DNA from: Pseudomonas sp. PDM15
GTDB taxonomy: Bacteria > Pseudomonadota > Gammaproteobacteria > Pseudomonadales > Pseudomonadaceae
Length of the DNA stretch: 64,000 bases
Assembly: GCF_014851565.1 (NCBI RefSeq)
Contig: NZ_JACVAA010000003.1
Location: forward strand, 372,001-436,000
Direction of reading: 5' to 3'
In this document: positions 27,943-37,112 of the stretch, one piece after another
How the letters are laid out: each line of letters begins with the position of its first letter
Numbering within the stretch: the first letter of the stretch is position 1
The notes under the pieces: generated by a model
Told to the model about the DNA's origin: nothing
Database searches by the model: none
The model's input: only the letters and a program-made list of their open reading frames with translations
Position numbers and translations under genes: made by a program

Positions 27943-29361
27943 TTAATTACTGCTACTGAGCTTTTGTTTCTGCGGCTCCAGCAGAAAGCGTTCCCGATCA
28001 TAGGCAAGGTAGTACTTGTTAACCGCGTTGACGTAGCTGACCACCCCCATGCCCATCTGCTCCATGGCCACCCGTTCCACCTGGAAGAACCAGCGGTTGG
28101 AGTTCAACCCGCGGCGCCGCGCCTCGGCGCGCAGCCCCTGCACGCGTTGTGGCCCCATGTTGTAGGCGGCCAGGACGAAGGCCATGCGTTCGGCCTCGGC
28201 GATCTGCCGGCTGGAGAAGAACTCGCGGCGGATGCGCGCCATATAGCGGGTGGCGGCCAGCACGTTATTGTCCAGTGCCTGGATATTGCCGACGCCCACG
28301 CTGCGCGCCGCCGCCGGGGTGATTTGCATCAGCCCGGTGGCACCCGAGGCACCACGCGCCGCCGGGTTGAGGGTGGATTCCTTGTAGGCCACGGCGGCCA
28401 GCTGCAACCAATCCAGGTCCTGCTTCTCGCCGTGCTTCTGCAGCACGCTGCGTACTCGCTCCAGGCGTTGCCGGTCGCCCCGGGTCACAATTGGGTTGCG
28501 CACCTTGTAGGAGCGCCGATAGACGCGCTGGAACGCCGAATCCTGGTCGCTCGGCGCCCGGTAGCCGGCCAGAAAACGATCGACGCTGGCGCGCAGCATG
28601 GGTGACTCGCGGCGCACGAACCAGCTCATGTCGCCCTTCTCGCCCACTACCAGTTGCCGTTCGATACGCAGCCCCGGCATGACCTTCTGCCAGCGCTCGG
28701 CGATCGGCAGCTCCACTGCCGTCCAGGGATAGATGCCGGCCTGGACCATCTCCAGCACATCCTCGACGGCCAGGCTGGAGTCGGCCCACTCCACCACTAT
28801 CGGCGGCCTCTTGTGCTGGGCCAGCTGCTGATTGACCTCGCGCAGGGCATCGCTGACGGCGCTGCCGACCGGCAGCGTCAGGCTGCGCCCGGACATGTCC
28901 TGCAGATGCTTGTAGTGGCGGTTACGCCGATTACCGACCACCACCAGCGGCACGTCGCTGCGGATCGCCGCGCTGGCGCTGATGCCGAGCCCCGGGTGGG
29001 CATCGAGCAGCTCGCCGGGGGCCACCAGATCGCCCTCGCCCTTCTGCAGGGCGGCGACCAGCTGATCCTTGGGCTTGGGGATGATCTTCAAACGCAGGTC
29101 ACGACCATTGCGCGCATTGCGGTTGAGGTACTGACCGAAGGCACGCAGGCGCTGGTATTCGAGGCCGATGGCCTGGCCCTTGATTTCGGCGGAACTGTTG
29201 CGGCTCTGGTTGACTAGCACACGCAGCTCACCACTCTTGCGGATCTCAGCGAGGTCGCGCTGGCTACCCGCGTGCGGCAGGTTGCCCCCGAGGCCGCTCA
29301 GACGAGCATGGGCCGGGACAATTGCCAGGCAGCAGAGCAGGAACAGCAACGCTCGCGTCAT
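27943..29361 (-). CDS. MltF-like lytic murein transglycosylase
   Basis: 472-residue exported protein: signal peptide 1-19, a family 3 solute-binding (SBP) domain (about 35-275), then a lytic transglycosylase SLT domain (about 310-450). The SLT catalytic Glu is in AYKESTLNP, followed by GASGATGLMQITPAAA and AAYNMGP. It cleaves peptidoglycan glycan strands to 1,6-anhydro ends; the SBP part is regulatory in MltF. P. aeruginosa carries two such proteins and this matches the second type by neighbourhood (lipase-TatD region). GAGG precedes the ATG. Confidence 0.9.
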   Translation of the reverse strand: MTRALLFLLCCLAIVPAHARLSGLGGNLPHAGSQRDLAEIRKSGELRVLVNQSRNSSAEIKGQAIGLEYQRLRAFGQYLNRNARNGRDLRLKIIPKPKDQLVAALQKGEGDLVAPGELLDAHPGLGISASAAIRSDVPLVVVGNRRNRHYKHLQDMSGRSLTLPVGSAVSDALREVNQQLAQHKRPPIVVEWADSSLAVEDVLEMVQAGIYPWTAVELPIAERWQKVMPGLRIERQLVVGEKGDMSWFVRRESPMLRASVDRFLAGYRAPSDQDSAFQRVYRRSYKVRNPIVTRGDRQRLERVRSVLQKHGEKQDLDWLQLAAVAYKESTLNPAARGASGATGLMQITPAAARSVGVGNIQALDNNVLAATRYMARIRREFFSSRQIAEAERMAFVLAAYNMGPQRVQGLRAEARRRGLNSNRWFFQVERVAMEQMGMGVVSYVNAVNKYYLAYDRERFLLEPQKQKLSSSN

Positions 29362-29513
29362 CGGGCCTCAGGGTGAAACCGGGTCAAAGCTTGGCCCAGC
29401 CGGGCGACAGATGGTTCCGCCGCGAGGGCCGCGGAGGTTGGCACAGCGGCTTTCAATCCGCCAGTCCGAGCTGGTAATAAACATTAACAAGCATACATAA
29501 CCACCTGTAATTA

Positions 29514-29536
29514 CTTGCTTTATTACGGGAAGCAAG
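29514..29536 (+). promoter_or_regulatory. Inverted repeat upstream of tatD
   Basis: CTTGCTT-N9-AAGCAAG, perfect 7-bp arms, 42 nt before the tatD ATG. A possible operator or leader hairpin; no protein can be named. Confidence 0.3.
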
Positions 29537-29577
29537 GCTCTGGTATGCTGCCCCGCTCGGCTTGTGAGGGTAGCACC

Positions 29578-30387
29578 ATGCAACTCATCGACATCGGCGT
29601 CAATCTGACCCACCCCAGCCTCGCTCGGGAGCGTGACGCGGTACTCGCTCGCGCCCGCGCAGCCGGCGTTTGCCAATTGGTGCTGACCGGCACCAGCCTG
29701 GAGGAAAGCGAACAGGCGCTGAATTTCTGCCGGGAGCTGGATGAAAGCGGCCTGCAGCTGTTCAGTACGGCAGGTGTGCACCCCCACGATGCCAGCCAAT
29801 GGAACGCCGACAGCGCGCGCCACCTGCGCGCCCTGCTGATAGAGGCGCCAGTGCGTGCCGTGGGCGAATGCGGGCTGGACTTCAACCGTGATTTCTCACC
29901 ACGGCCGCAGCAAGAAAAAGCCCTGGAGGAACAGCTGGCGCTAGCGGCGGAGTTGCAGATGCCGGTATTCCTGCATGAGCGCGAGGCCGGCGAGCGCCTC
30001 ATCACCATCCTCCGCCAATTCCGCGACCGCCTGCCCGCTGCGGTGGTGCACTGTTTCACCGGCGAGAAGGCGACGCTGTACAGCTACCTGGATCTGGACC
30101 TGCACGTCGGCATCACCGGCTGGATCTGCGACGAGCGCCGCGGCACCCACCTGCACCCGCTGATGCGCGACATTCCGGCCGGACGCCTGATGCTGGAAAG
30201 CGATGCGCCCTATCTGCTGCCACGCAGCCTGCGGCCCAAGCCGAAGAGCGGGCACAACGAGCCGGCCTTCCTCACCGAGGTACTGCGCGAGGTGGCCCTG
30301 CACCGCGGCGAGAGCCAGGAGGCCCTGGCAGCGCACAGCACAGCCGCGGCCAGAGCCTTCTTCGGGCTACCGCAGATCGAGGCTTAG
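29578..30387 (+). CDS. TatD-family metal-dependent DNase
   Basis: 269 residues from the ATG at 29578 with GAGGG upstream; the ATG at 29515 lies in promoter-like AT-rich DNA. It is a TIM-barrel metallohydrolase. Metal ligands are visible in IDIGVNLTH (here IGVN replaces the usual HCH start), [29 protein letters not shown] and LESDAPYL. The [10 protein letters not shown] and HNEPAFL segments mark the TatD subgroup rather than YcfH. Proposed roles are 3'-5' exonuclease and oxidative DNA repair. It converges with the thioesterase gene, overlapping it by 4 bp. Confidence 0.9.
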   Translation: MQLIDIGVNLTHPSLARERDAVLARARAAGVCQLVLTGTSLEESEQALNFCRELDESGLQLFSTAGVHPHDASQWNADSARHLRALLIEAPVRAVGECGLDFNRDFSPRPQQEKALEEQLALAAELQMPVFLHEREAGERLITILRQFRDRLPAAVVHCFTGEKATLYSYLDLDLHVGITGWICDERRGTHLHPLMRDIPAGRLMLESDAPYLLPRSLRPKPKSGHNEPAFLTEVLREVALHRGESQEALAAHSTAAARAFFGLPQIEA

Positions 30388-31181
30388 TCGAATACCGTGG
30401 TGGTCTGCCGGCTCAGGGCCAGCAGCTGGCCATCGGGCGTCCACAGGCGCGCGGCGATGTGGCCGTAGCCATCGAGGGCGTGTTCGATCTCGGCCCGGTA
30501 CAGGCACCAGTTATGGGTGGTAAGGCTGGGGATGGGGTGCACGAACTCGATGGTCCAGGTCAGCGAGCTGCCGGGGACTGGCGTACTCAGGTGCGACAGC
30601 ACCGCCGGCGGCCAGGCATCCACCAGCGCCAGCAGGTGGGCCTCGGTGACCTTGTCGTGGCTCACGTCGCTGCGCAGGCGCACCCAGCCCCCCATATGGC
30701 GCGACGGATTGTTGGTGAAGGGCATGCCGCCCTCGCCCCAGCGCATGGCCAGGAAGCGGGTGAACTCCGGGGTGACGCCGGCCAGATACGGCAGCTCCGG
30801 GCATTCTTCCACCGCCTTCATGGCTGGCGCCGCCTCGGCTTCCACATGCACGGCAGAGGCACGCGAAGCGCCGAAGCTGCCCTGGGCCATGGCCACCACT
30901 GCGCCATTCTGTACCGCGCGCCCTACCACCTGACTGACCGACTTGCCCTCACGCAGCACTTCCACCTCGAACGCCACCGGCTCGCCCATCAGCATGGGGC
31001 CGACGAAGGTGATGGACAGCGAGCGCACCGGGCGCCCGGCCGGTACCTTGAGGCGCATCGCCTCGTAGACCATGGCCGCCACCAGGCCGCCGAAGGTGGC
31101 GCGGCCCTGCCCCCACAGGCCGGGAACGACGACGTGCTGCGGATGGGTATGCACCGCGTGGATCAGTTCAGCGAAGGTCAT
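30384..31181 (-). CDS. Acyl-CoA thioesterase family protein (double hotdog)
   Basis: 265 residues from the ATG at 31181, which has AGGAG 7 nt upstream. The track-extending TTG at 31187 is rejected. Two hotdog repeats are suggested: an N-terminal one with [22 protein letters not shown] and a C-terminal one with DAWPPAVL...[10 protein letters not shown]. This matches the TesB-like 'thioesterase family protein' group, which hydrolyses acyl-CoA in the cytosol. The chain-length preference is unknown. Confidence 0.85.
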   Translation of the reverse strand: MTFAELIHAVHTHPQHVVVPGLWGQGRATFGGLVAAMVYEAMRLKVPAGRPVRSLSITFVGPMLMGEPVAFEVEVLREGKSVSQVVGRAVQNGAVVAMAQGSFGASRASAVHVEAEAAPAMKAVEECPELPYLAGVTPEFTRFLAMRWGEGGMPFTNNPSRHMGGWVRLRSDVSHDKVTEAHLLALVDAWPPAVLSHLSTPVPGSSLTWTIEFVHPIPSLTTHNWCLYRAEIEHALDGYGHIAARLWTPDGQLLALSRQTTTVFD

Positions 31182-31276
31182 GCGCAATCTCCTTTCATAC
31201 AGACTGAAGCTTAGAGAAAAGCGCGCCGCCGCGGGAGGGACTGAGCGGCCAATTCAGCGGCGATATTGCCGGCCAT

Positions 31277-32056
31277 TCAGCTCTGCGCCGGGGCTTCCGG
31301 GAAATGCTCCAGCAACGCCTGCAAAGCCAGATCGGCGACAGCCTCGGCCTGCTGCAGGCGTTCGCGCCAGACTTCGGCGCAGGGCGCCAGGTCCGGTTCG
31401 GTATGCAGGCGCTGCAACCATTGCCAGTGATCGTGCCAGTCGCCAAGGGCGCTCTGCGCGTAACGCAACGCCCTGAGCGCCGCGGAAGGCAGATCCGCAT
31501 GTTGCGGCCATGCCTCGTTGCAATACCGCAGGCGCTTGATCAGCAGGCGCAGACGGTGCCGGTCATGCGCGGGGTCGCGCAATGCCTCGGCCAGTTGCCG
31601 GCCCTGCTTGCGCATGTACTTGGCCACCGCCTTGCCCCGAGCCTGCCACTCGCCTAGGCGCAGCGCCTGGCGCTGATCCTCGGACCAGTCGTCGAGCAGG
31701 ATCAGCAGACGCTTTAACGGCAGACCCTCCAGCAGGCGGACATAGCTTTGCGCCAGATGGGCTCGCCGTCGCCGGGCAGCTAGCGGCAGGCTTTGTTTCT
31801 CCAGCTCGTTAGCCAGCACCTCCAGATCGCGCAACGGGCCACTGGCATCGCCCAAGGTTCCGGCGACCTGTTCCAAGGCTGCGCACAGTTTCTCGCTGCG
31901 TAATGGTCGCAACAGGCTGCGCAAGCGGCGCAGGGCGATGCGCAGATCGTGCAGGGCCTCGTCGTCGCTATCAGCCTGCAACCCAGACACGCAGGCATAG
32001 ATACGGATATGCAGGACAATGACCTGCCGCGCCAGCTCACGCTGGAAGCCGGCCAT
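31277..32056 (-). CDS. CHAD domain-containing protein
   Basis: 259 residues. The CHAD pattern is clear: ALHDLRIALRRLRSLLRPL near the N-terminus and DRHRLRLLIKRLRYCNEAW near 165-185, two helical halves rich in conserved His and Arg. CHAD domains bind inorganic polyphosphate and localise to polyphosphate granules in some bacteria. The ATG lies one base after the tgpA stop, so it appears to be the last gene of moxR-DUF58-tgpA-CHAD. The reason for that coupling is not known. Confidence 0.9.
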   Translation of the reverse strand: MAGFQRELARQVIVLHIRIYACVSGLQADSDDEALHDLRIALRRLRSLLRPLRSEKLCAALEQVAGTLGDASGPLRDLEVLANELEKQSLPLAARRRRAHLAQSYVRLLEGLPLKRLLILLDDWSEDQRQALRLGEWQARGKAVAKYMRKQGRQLAEALRDPAHDRHRLRLLIKRLRYCNEAWPQHADLPSAALRALRYAQSALGDWHDHWQWLQRLHTEPDLAPCAEVWRERLQQAEAVADLALQALLEHFPEAPAQS

Positions 32057-32057
32057 G

Positions 32058-34049
32058 TCAGTGCTGCCCTCGCAGCGGGCGCCAGGGCAACTCGCGACGC
32101 AGACGGCGTAGCAAAGCCTTCAGTTGATCCGTCGACTGCGGCTGTCCCGCATAGCGCTGAGCCTCGAAGGCTTGGGCAAAGGCGGAAATCGCCCGCGCCT
32201 GCAACGGCATCAGCCCTGCCGCCCGTGCAGCAAAAGCGTGCACACCCTCTCCCTTGTCGCGACGCACACCGTGCCTCAACAGCAAGGCCTCATAGCGCTG
32301 CAACAGCCGCTGCTGCGGATCACGCTCGCGCTGCCAGGGCTTGAACAGCCAAAGCGCCAGCAGGCCAAGCAGCATGCCGCCGCCACCGACCAGCGCTATT
32401 GCCAGGCAACTCCAGTCGAGAGTGCCAAACCAGCGCTGCAGCAACCTGAGCTGTTGCTCTGTCTTATAACCCAGCACCCAGCGCTGCCAGTTGTAGTTGA
32501 TGCTATCCCAACCCAAGCGCAGCTCATTGAGCCAGGCGATATCGCGATAATGCAGCGGCGAAAACGGAGAGTCCTCAAGGAATGCTTCGTCGTCGGACAA
32601 CGCTTCATCCGCACCTAGCTCGATACGCTCCGGTGCCACCTGGAACGTGGGATCAACGGTGACCCAGCCCCTTCCTTCTTGCCAGTACTCCACCCAGGCA
32701 TGGGCATCCAGTTGGCGTACTGACAGGTAGTTGCCGGCAGCATTCAATTCGCCGCCCTGATAACCCGCTACTACCCGTGCCGGGATACCAGCAGCACGTA
32801 AAACGAAGACCATGGCCCCGGCGTAGTGGGCACAGAAACCCTTGCGCGTCCGGAAGAGGAACTCGTCGATACTGTCGAAGCCAACCGGCGGAGGTTTCAA
32901 CGTGTAGCCGTAGGGCTCGCGATTGAAGTGCCGCAGCACTGCCGCGACCAGGCTTTGGCTATCGGCATGTTCGCCTCTGAGCTGCTGCGCCCATTCACGG
33001 CTAAGCGGGTCCCCCTCTCTTGGCAACTGTAGGGTCCTCTTCGCCGCGGCAGCAGGCAGTTCGGGCTGACGCACGGCCTGAGGCCAGGATTGCACTTGGT
33101 AGAGCAGGTTCTGGAATACCGGACGATCACTTTCCAAATGGAAGTCGGCCATCTGCCGGGCTCCCGGCAATGTGGTCATACCCGTATCCAGAGCAAACAA
33201 CCAAGACTGGCCACTTGGCTGCATCACAATGCTGTAGCTGATTGGCTCGCCCTGCTTTTGCCATTTCGGTGGTTCTGGTTGCCTGGCGGCCAGCGATTGC
33301 GACCAGCGGCGCCCATCGAATTGCTCGAGCGTAAGCGCACGCCAATAGAGTGCCACTCGTGGCGGAACCTCGCCCTCGAAGCTAGCGCGAAATGCGAGGG
33401 CCGAGGAACGACTGAGCTCCGCCACATCCGCAGGGGCCATGCTGTCGGACAGGCCGGTCAGCCCCTTCTGCATATTAGGCAGGCTCCACAGCGGCCCTAG
33501 GCGCGGGAAGAACAGGAACAACAGCAACATCAAGGGCACTGCCTGCAGCATCATCGATACCGCCAGCTTGAGGGTGGCCGCCGGACGCTCGGCCAGGCCG
33601 CTCTGCTGCATACCGATCAGCGCCGCCAACAGCGCCGTGACCGGCAGCAGGCTGTAAAGCGCCGACAGCAGGCCATCGTCGAACAGATAGCTGGTGACCA
33701 CCACGAAGAAGCCAAGGAAGATCAGTAGCAGGGCGTCGCGCCGGCTACGCAGCTCCACTAGCTTGAGGATGAACGCAGCCACCAGTAGCAGCACACCACC
33801 ATCCAGACCGATCAGGCTGCCGCTGGAGAAGAACACCGCAGCCGCCGTGGCGATCATCAACCCTGCGCGCTCTAGCCCCGAGGGGAAGCGCGCACGCATG
33901 CGGAACACCTGCACCCGCCAACCAGCGCAGGCCAGCCATAGACCGATGATCCACAGCGGCAGATGCAGCAAATGCGGCAGTATCACCAGCACCTGGGCCA
34001 CCAGCAGCCAGGTCAGGGCGATACGTGGAATCGGTTGAATCGCATTCAT
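32058..34049 (-). CDS. tgpA: Transglutaminase-like membrane protein TgpA
   Basis: 663-residue inner-membrane protein. Several N-terminal membrane segments (about 10-195) precede a periplasmic transglutaminase core, then one membrane segment (about 545-570) and a cytosolic tail. The catalytic triad is intact: Cys406 (GFCAHYAGAM), His450 (LDAHAWVEYW), Asp466 (VTVDPT). P. aeruginosa TgpA (PA2873) has the same organisation and is reported to be essential there. Overlaps the DUF58 gene by 4 nt (ATGA). Confidence 0.94.
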   Translation of the reverse strand: MNAIQPIPRIALTWLLVAQVLVILPHLLHLPLWIIGLWLACAGWRVQVFRMRARFPSGLERAGLMIATAAAVFFSSGSLIGLDGGVLLLVAAFILKLVELRSRRDALLLIFLGFFVVVTSYLFDDGLLSALYSLLPVTALLAALIGMQQSGLAERPAATLKLAVSMMLQAVPLMLLLFLFFPRLGPLWSLPNMQKGLTGLSDSMAPADVAELSRSSALAFRASFEGEVPPRVALYWRALTLEQFDGRRWSQSLAARQPEPPKWQKQGEPISYSIVMQPSGQSWLFALDTGMTTLPGARQMADFHLESDRPVFQNLLYQVQSWPQAVRQPELPAAAAKRTLQLPREGDPLSREWAQQLRGEHADSQSLVAAVLRHFNREPYGYTLKPPPVGFDSIDEFLFRTRKGFCAHYAGAMVFVLRAAGIPARVVAGYQGGELNAAGNYLSVRQLDAHAWVEYWQEGRGWVTVDPTFQVAPERIELGADEALSDDEAFLEDSPFSPLHYRDIAWLNELRLGWDSINYNWQRWVLGYKTEQQLRLLQRWFGTLDWSCLAIALVGGGGMLLGLLALWLFKPWQRERDPQQRLLQRYEALLLRHGVRRDKGEGVHAFAARAAGLMPLQARAISAFAQAFEAQRYAGQPQSTDQLKALLRRLRRELPWRPLRGQH

Positions 34050-35005
34050 GGCTGCTCACCATAAAGCGCCAGGGCCCGTAGGCAGGCTTCGCGATGGGGC
34101 TCACCAAAGTCTGGCGCCAGCTCCACACCCGGCAGGCGCAAGCCATAGGGCTGCTGGCGGTCATCCAGCTGCAGGACCCAGTAGCAAAGTCGCGATAGGC
34201 GCTCCTCGGCCTCGCCACCTAGGGCTTGGAAATCCAGCCACAGATCGCGCCCAGCTAGTGCGGCGAAGTCCTTGACCAACAGGCCCTGGCCCCGCGAGAA
34301 AGCCTTCCAGTGCAGACGGCGTTTCGAGTCACCCGGCTGGTAGCTGCGCAGCCCCTGATAGTCATCCGCGCCCTGCCCCGCGGCCTTGCGACCCTCATCT
34401 TCCTCATCAGCGCCACCACCGATGGCCAAGGGCAGATCGCCTTCCAGAGGGCGCGGATAGACCAGCACCGCCTGATCCAGATCGACCCAGCTCCAGGCCA
34501 CCAGGATGCCGAGGGGAAAATGGCTCTCCACCCGCATGCGCTCCGGGCGCAACCAGCCACGACGTATCGCTGGCAAGCTCAGCTCGCACTCGCGCTGACC
34601 ATTGGCCGGGACATCCATGATCTGCAATGGCTGCGGCGGCCAGCCAAGGCCAACGGCCTGGTGGGCGTGGCCATCGCTTTCCAGGCGCACCTTGAAACGC
34701 GCTTGCTCGCCGGCGAATACCGCCCCGCTGGCACCGGCCTTAAGAATCAGGCCGGCAAAGTTACGATAGGTATGCAGGATGGCGACCACGAATACGGCCG
34801 CCAGCAGGAAGGTCAGACCATAGGCCAGACTGTTCTCATAGTTGATGCCGGCCAACAACATCAGCACCAGAGCGAGCGAAAACGCGGCCCCCACTCGATC
34901 GGGCATGATGAAAATGCGCCGCTGGTTGAGCTGCACCTGCGACGCCGCCGGAATGCGCCGTACCACCCAGCGCCGCCAGCGGGCCTTAAGCGAAATCGGC
35001 TGCAT
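34046..35005 (-). CDS. DUF58 domain-containing protein
   Basis: 319 residues from the ATG at 35005, which overlaps the moxR stop by one base (TGATG). Two membrane segments near 35-75 (PDRVGAAFSLALVLMLLAGINY and an adjacent one), then a cytosolic part with the DUF58 signature GLRSYQPGDSKRRLHWKAFSRGQGLLVKDF (about 220-250). DUF58 proteins resemble von Willebrand A domains and work with MoxR ATPases. Middle gene of the MoxR-DUF58-TgpA cluster. Biochemical role unknown. Confidence 0.92.
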   Translation of the reverse strand: MQPISLKARWRRWVVRRIPAASQVQLNQRRIFIMPDRVGAAFSLALVLMLLAGINYENSLAYGLTFLLAAVFVVAILHTYRNFAGLILKAGASGAVFAGEQARFKVRLESDGHAHQAVGLGWPPQPLQIMDVPANGQRECELSLPAIRRGWLRPERMRVESHFPLGILVAWSWVDLDQAVLVYPRPLEGDLPLAIGGGADEEDEGRKAAGQGADDYQGLRSYQPGDSKRRLHWKAFSRGQGLLVKDFAALAGRDLWLDFQALGGEAEERLSRLCYWVLQLDDRQQPYGLRLPGVELAPDFGEPHREACLRALALYGEQP

Positions 35006-35922
35006 CACACCGCCGAAACTTCGCGCAGCAGCCACTGAACTAGCGCACCGCCGCCGTGTCCCGCGGGGTCGGCGCGCTCGCGCAGACGGTGGCCGACCAC
35101 CGCCGGCAGCACAGCCTGCACATCTTCGGGAATCACGTACTCACGATTGGCCAGGAAGGCCCAGGCACGCGCCGCCGCCAGCAGTGCCAGGCTGGCCCGT
35201 GGCGACAGGCCCCAGGCGAACTGCGGCTCGCTGCGGGTGGCCTCGACCAGGCGCAGCACGTAGTCGACCAGGGCATCGCTGGCGCGCACCTGAGGAATCA
35301 AGGCCTGGATCGCCGCCAGCTCGCTATGGTCGAGCAAGGGTTCCAGCTTCGGCAGCAGCTCGCGCCGTGCCTCGCCCAGCAGCAGGGCCTTTTCCGCCGC
35401 CTTGGCCGGATAGCCCAGCGACAGGCGCATGAGGAAACGGTCCAGCTGCGACTCCGGCAAGGCGAAGGTGCCGCCGGAGCTGACCGGGTTCTGCGTGGCA
35501 ATGACGAAGAACGGCTCCGGCAGCGGCCGAGTCGCACCCTCGATGGTCACCTGGCCCTCCTCCATCGCCTCCAGCAGCGCGCTCTGGCTCTTCGGCGTGG
35601 CACGGTTGATCTCATCGGCCAGCACCAGTTCGGCGAAGATCGGTCCGGGGTGGAAGACGAACTGCCCGCTGTCCTTGTCGAACACCGAAGTGCCGAGGAT
35701 GTCGCCGGGCAGCAGGTCGGAGGTGAACTGGATGCGCTGGAAGCTCAATCCCAGCACCCGTGCCAGAGCCTGGCTGAGGGTGGTCTTGCCCATGCCAGGC
35801 AGGTCTTCGATCAGCAAGTGTCCACGGGCCAGCAGGCAGGTCAGCGCCAGGCGCACCTGCGGTTCCTTGCCCAGCAGCACCTGATTCACCTCATGCAGCA
35901 CCGCATCCAGTTTCGTCCGCAT
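35005..35922 (-). CDS. MoxR-family AAA+ ATPase
   Basis: 305-residue cytosolic AAA+ chaperone-like ATPase. Walker A DLPGMGKTT (40-48), Walker B LVLADEINRATPKSQSALLEAMEEGQVT, and sensor-1 FFVIATQNP. AGGAG precedes the ATG. MoxR proteins usually activate a partner complex through a VWA-like protein, here the DUF58 product. First gene of an operon with DUF58, tgpA and CHAD genes, all overlapping or adjoining. Confidence 0.94.
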   Translation of the reverse strand: MRTKLDAVLHEVNQVLLGKEPQVRLALTCLLARGHLLIEDLPGMGKTTLSQALARVLGLSFQRIQFTSDLLPGDILGTSVFDKDSGQFVFHPGPIFAELVLADEINRATPKSQSALLEAMEEGQVTIEGATRPLPEPFFVIATQNPVSSGGTFALPESQLDRFLMRLSLGYPAKAAEKALLLGEARRELLPKLEPLLDHSELAAIQALIPQVRASDALVDYVLRLVEATRSEPQFAWGLSPRASLALLAAARAWAFLANREYVIPEDVQAVLPAVVGHRLRERADPAGHGGGALVQWLLREVSAV

Positions 35923-36013
35923 CGTTCGCTCCTGTTCGATCCGTCGATGCTACTGGTCAACACGGACCGGGCAAAGCACCGCGAAACAGTTGCTCATGAA
36001 ACTGTGCGGCGAG

Positions 36014-36622
36014 TCAGGCCGGGCGCTGCAGATGGAATATGTCGCGAGTGTGGGTATAGCCGCTGCCGGCGAGGCGGCCGACCAGGTCGAGCCTGGCGGG
36101 ATCAATACGCCCGTTGGTATCCAGTACTCCGTCGTCGATATGGGCCAGCAGCACCTCGGCGAAGATCAGGTGACAGCTCGGCGCCTGCCGTGGATAGGGC
36201 TGGATCTCCGCCACCCGGCACTCGAAGGCCACCGGTGCACCCAGCACCCTAGGCGGAGCAACCCGCTGCGACGGCTGGGTAGCGATATCGCAGTGCAGGA
36301 ACTCGCTCTGCCCAGGCGCCAGGCTGGCCGATGAGGCGTTCATCGCTTCGGCCTGGGCCATACCGACCAGATGAATCACCAGCTCGCCGGTTTCCTGGGC
36401 ATTGCGCAGGGTGTCCTTGAGGCTACCGTCGACACGGCTGCCGACATTGACCATCAGGGTCGGCGGCTCGTCGCTGATCACCTGGAAGAAGCTGAATGGC
36501 GCCAGGTTGTCGACGCCCTCCCGCGAGCGAGTGGAAACCCAGGCGATCGGCCGCGGGGTGACGGTGGAGGCCAGCCAGCGATAGGCCTCCAGCGGAGTCA
36601 GCGCGGTGAAGTCCAGCTGCAT
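36014..36622 (-). CDS. Flavin reductase-like FMN-binding protein
   Basis: 202 residues from the ATG at 36622, one base after the stop of the upstream lipoprotein gene. Flavin reductase domain with YRWLASTVTPRPIAWVSTRSREGVDNLAPFSFFQVISDEPP at the N-terminus, the typical FMN phosphate region. This is the DIM6/NTAB 'TxRPIAWVST' subgroup, whose members include reductases and oxygenase components; no partner oxygenase is adjacent. The substrate is unknown. Confidence 0.85.
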   Translation of the reverse strand: MQLDFTALTPLEAYRWLASTVTPRPIAWVSTRSREGVDNLAPFSFFQVISDEPPTLMVNVGSRVDGSLKDTLRNAQETGELVIHLVGMAQAEAMNASSASLAPGQSEFLHCDIATQPSQRVAPPRVLGAPVAFECRVAEIQPYPRQAPSCHLIFAEVLLAHIDDGVLDTNGRIDPARLDLVGRLAGSGYTHTRDIFHLQRPA

Positions 36623-36623
36623 C

Positions 36624-36902
36624 TCAGCGCCCGGCGCGCGATTCGCGGATATAGAAGCGCGCCTTCTCGGCATTCTTGGTGCAACTCTCGTAGCCCTCGA
36701 ACTGCTGCGAGGTCTTGGCCCCGGTCAGCAGCGTCAGTGCCTTGGAGTAGCTGACCGTGCCGGCAAAACCTTCGGCCTTGGCCAGGTCCAGTTCGCGCCA
36801 GGCGGCGTTCGATTGGCTGGCGCAGCTGTCGCGGTAGGCGGTCTTGGCCGCGCAACCGGTCAGGGCCAGCAGCAACGAGGCGATGAGGATGGTCTTTTGC
36901 AT
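36624..36902 (-). CDS. Small hypothetical lipoprotein
   Basis: 92 residues from the ATG at 36902 (GGGAGAA upstream). A short signal peptide ends in lipobox LTGC (Cys17). The mature part is about 75 residues with two further Cys (DSCASQS and YESCTKN) that could form a disulfide. An upstream ATG at 37025 would mask the signal peptide and is rejected. Followed by the flavin reductase-like gene with a 1-nt gap. I do not recognise the family. Confidence 0.75.
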   Translation of the reverse strand: MQKTILIASLLLALTGCAAKTAYRDSCASQSNAAWRELDLAKAEGFAGTVSYSKALTLLTGAKTSQQFEGYESCTKNAEKARFYIRESRAGR

Positions 36903-37112
36903 GATGTTCTCCCGAATGCTGAAACCGGCTTGGACGTCAGCGCAACGGCAAAGTGCCCTGTCACAAGGAGTCTGGATTCTAGTGCGGACGCGCGAAAATA
37001 GCCGTTCAATTCTGTCCCTGCACATGACTCCTGCACGACCAGTTCAACAAAAGCCAGCTTGGCGCCACCGCTTTGGGCGGGTATGTTCGCGGCATTGGTG
37101 GGGAGATCGGCA

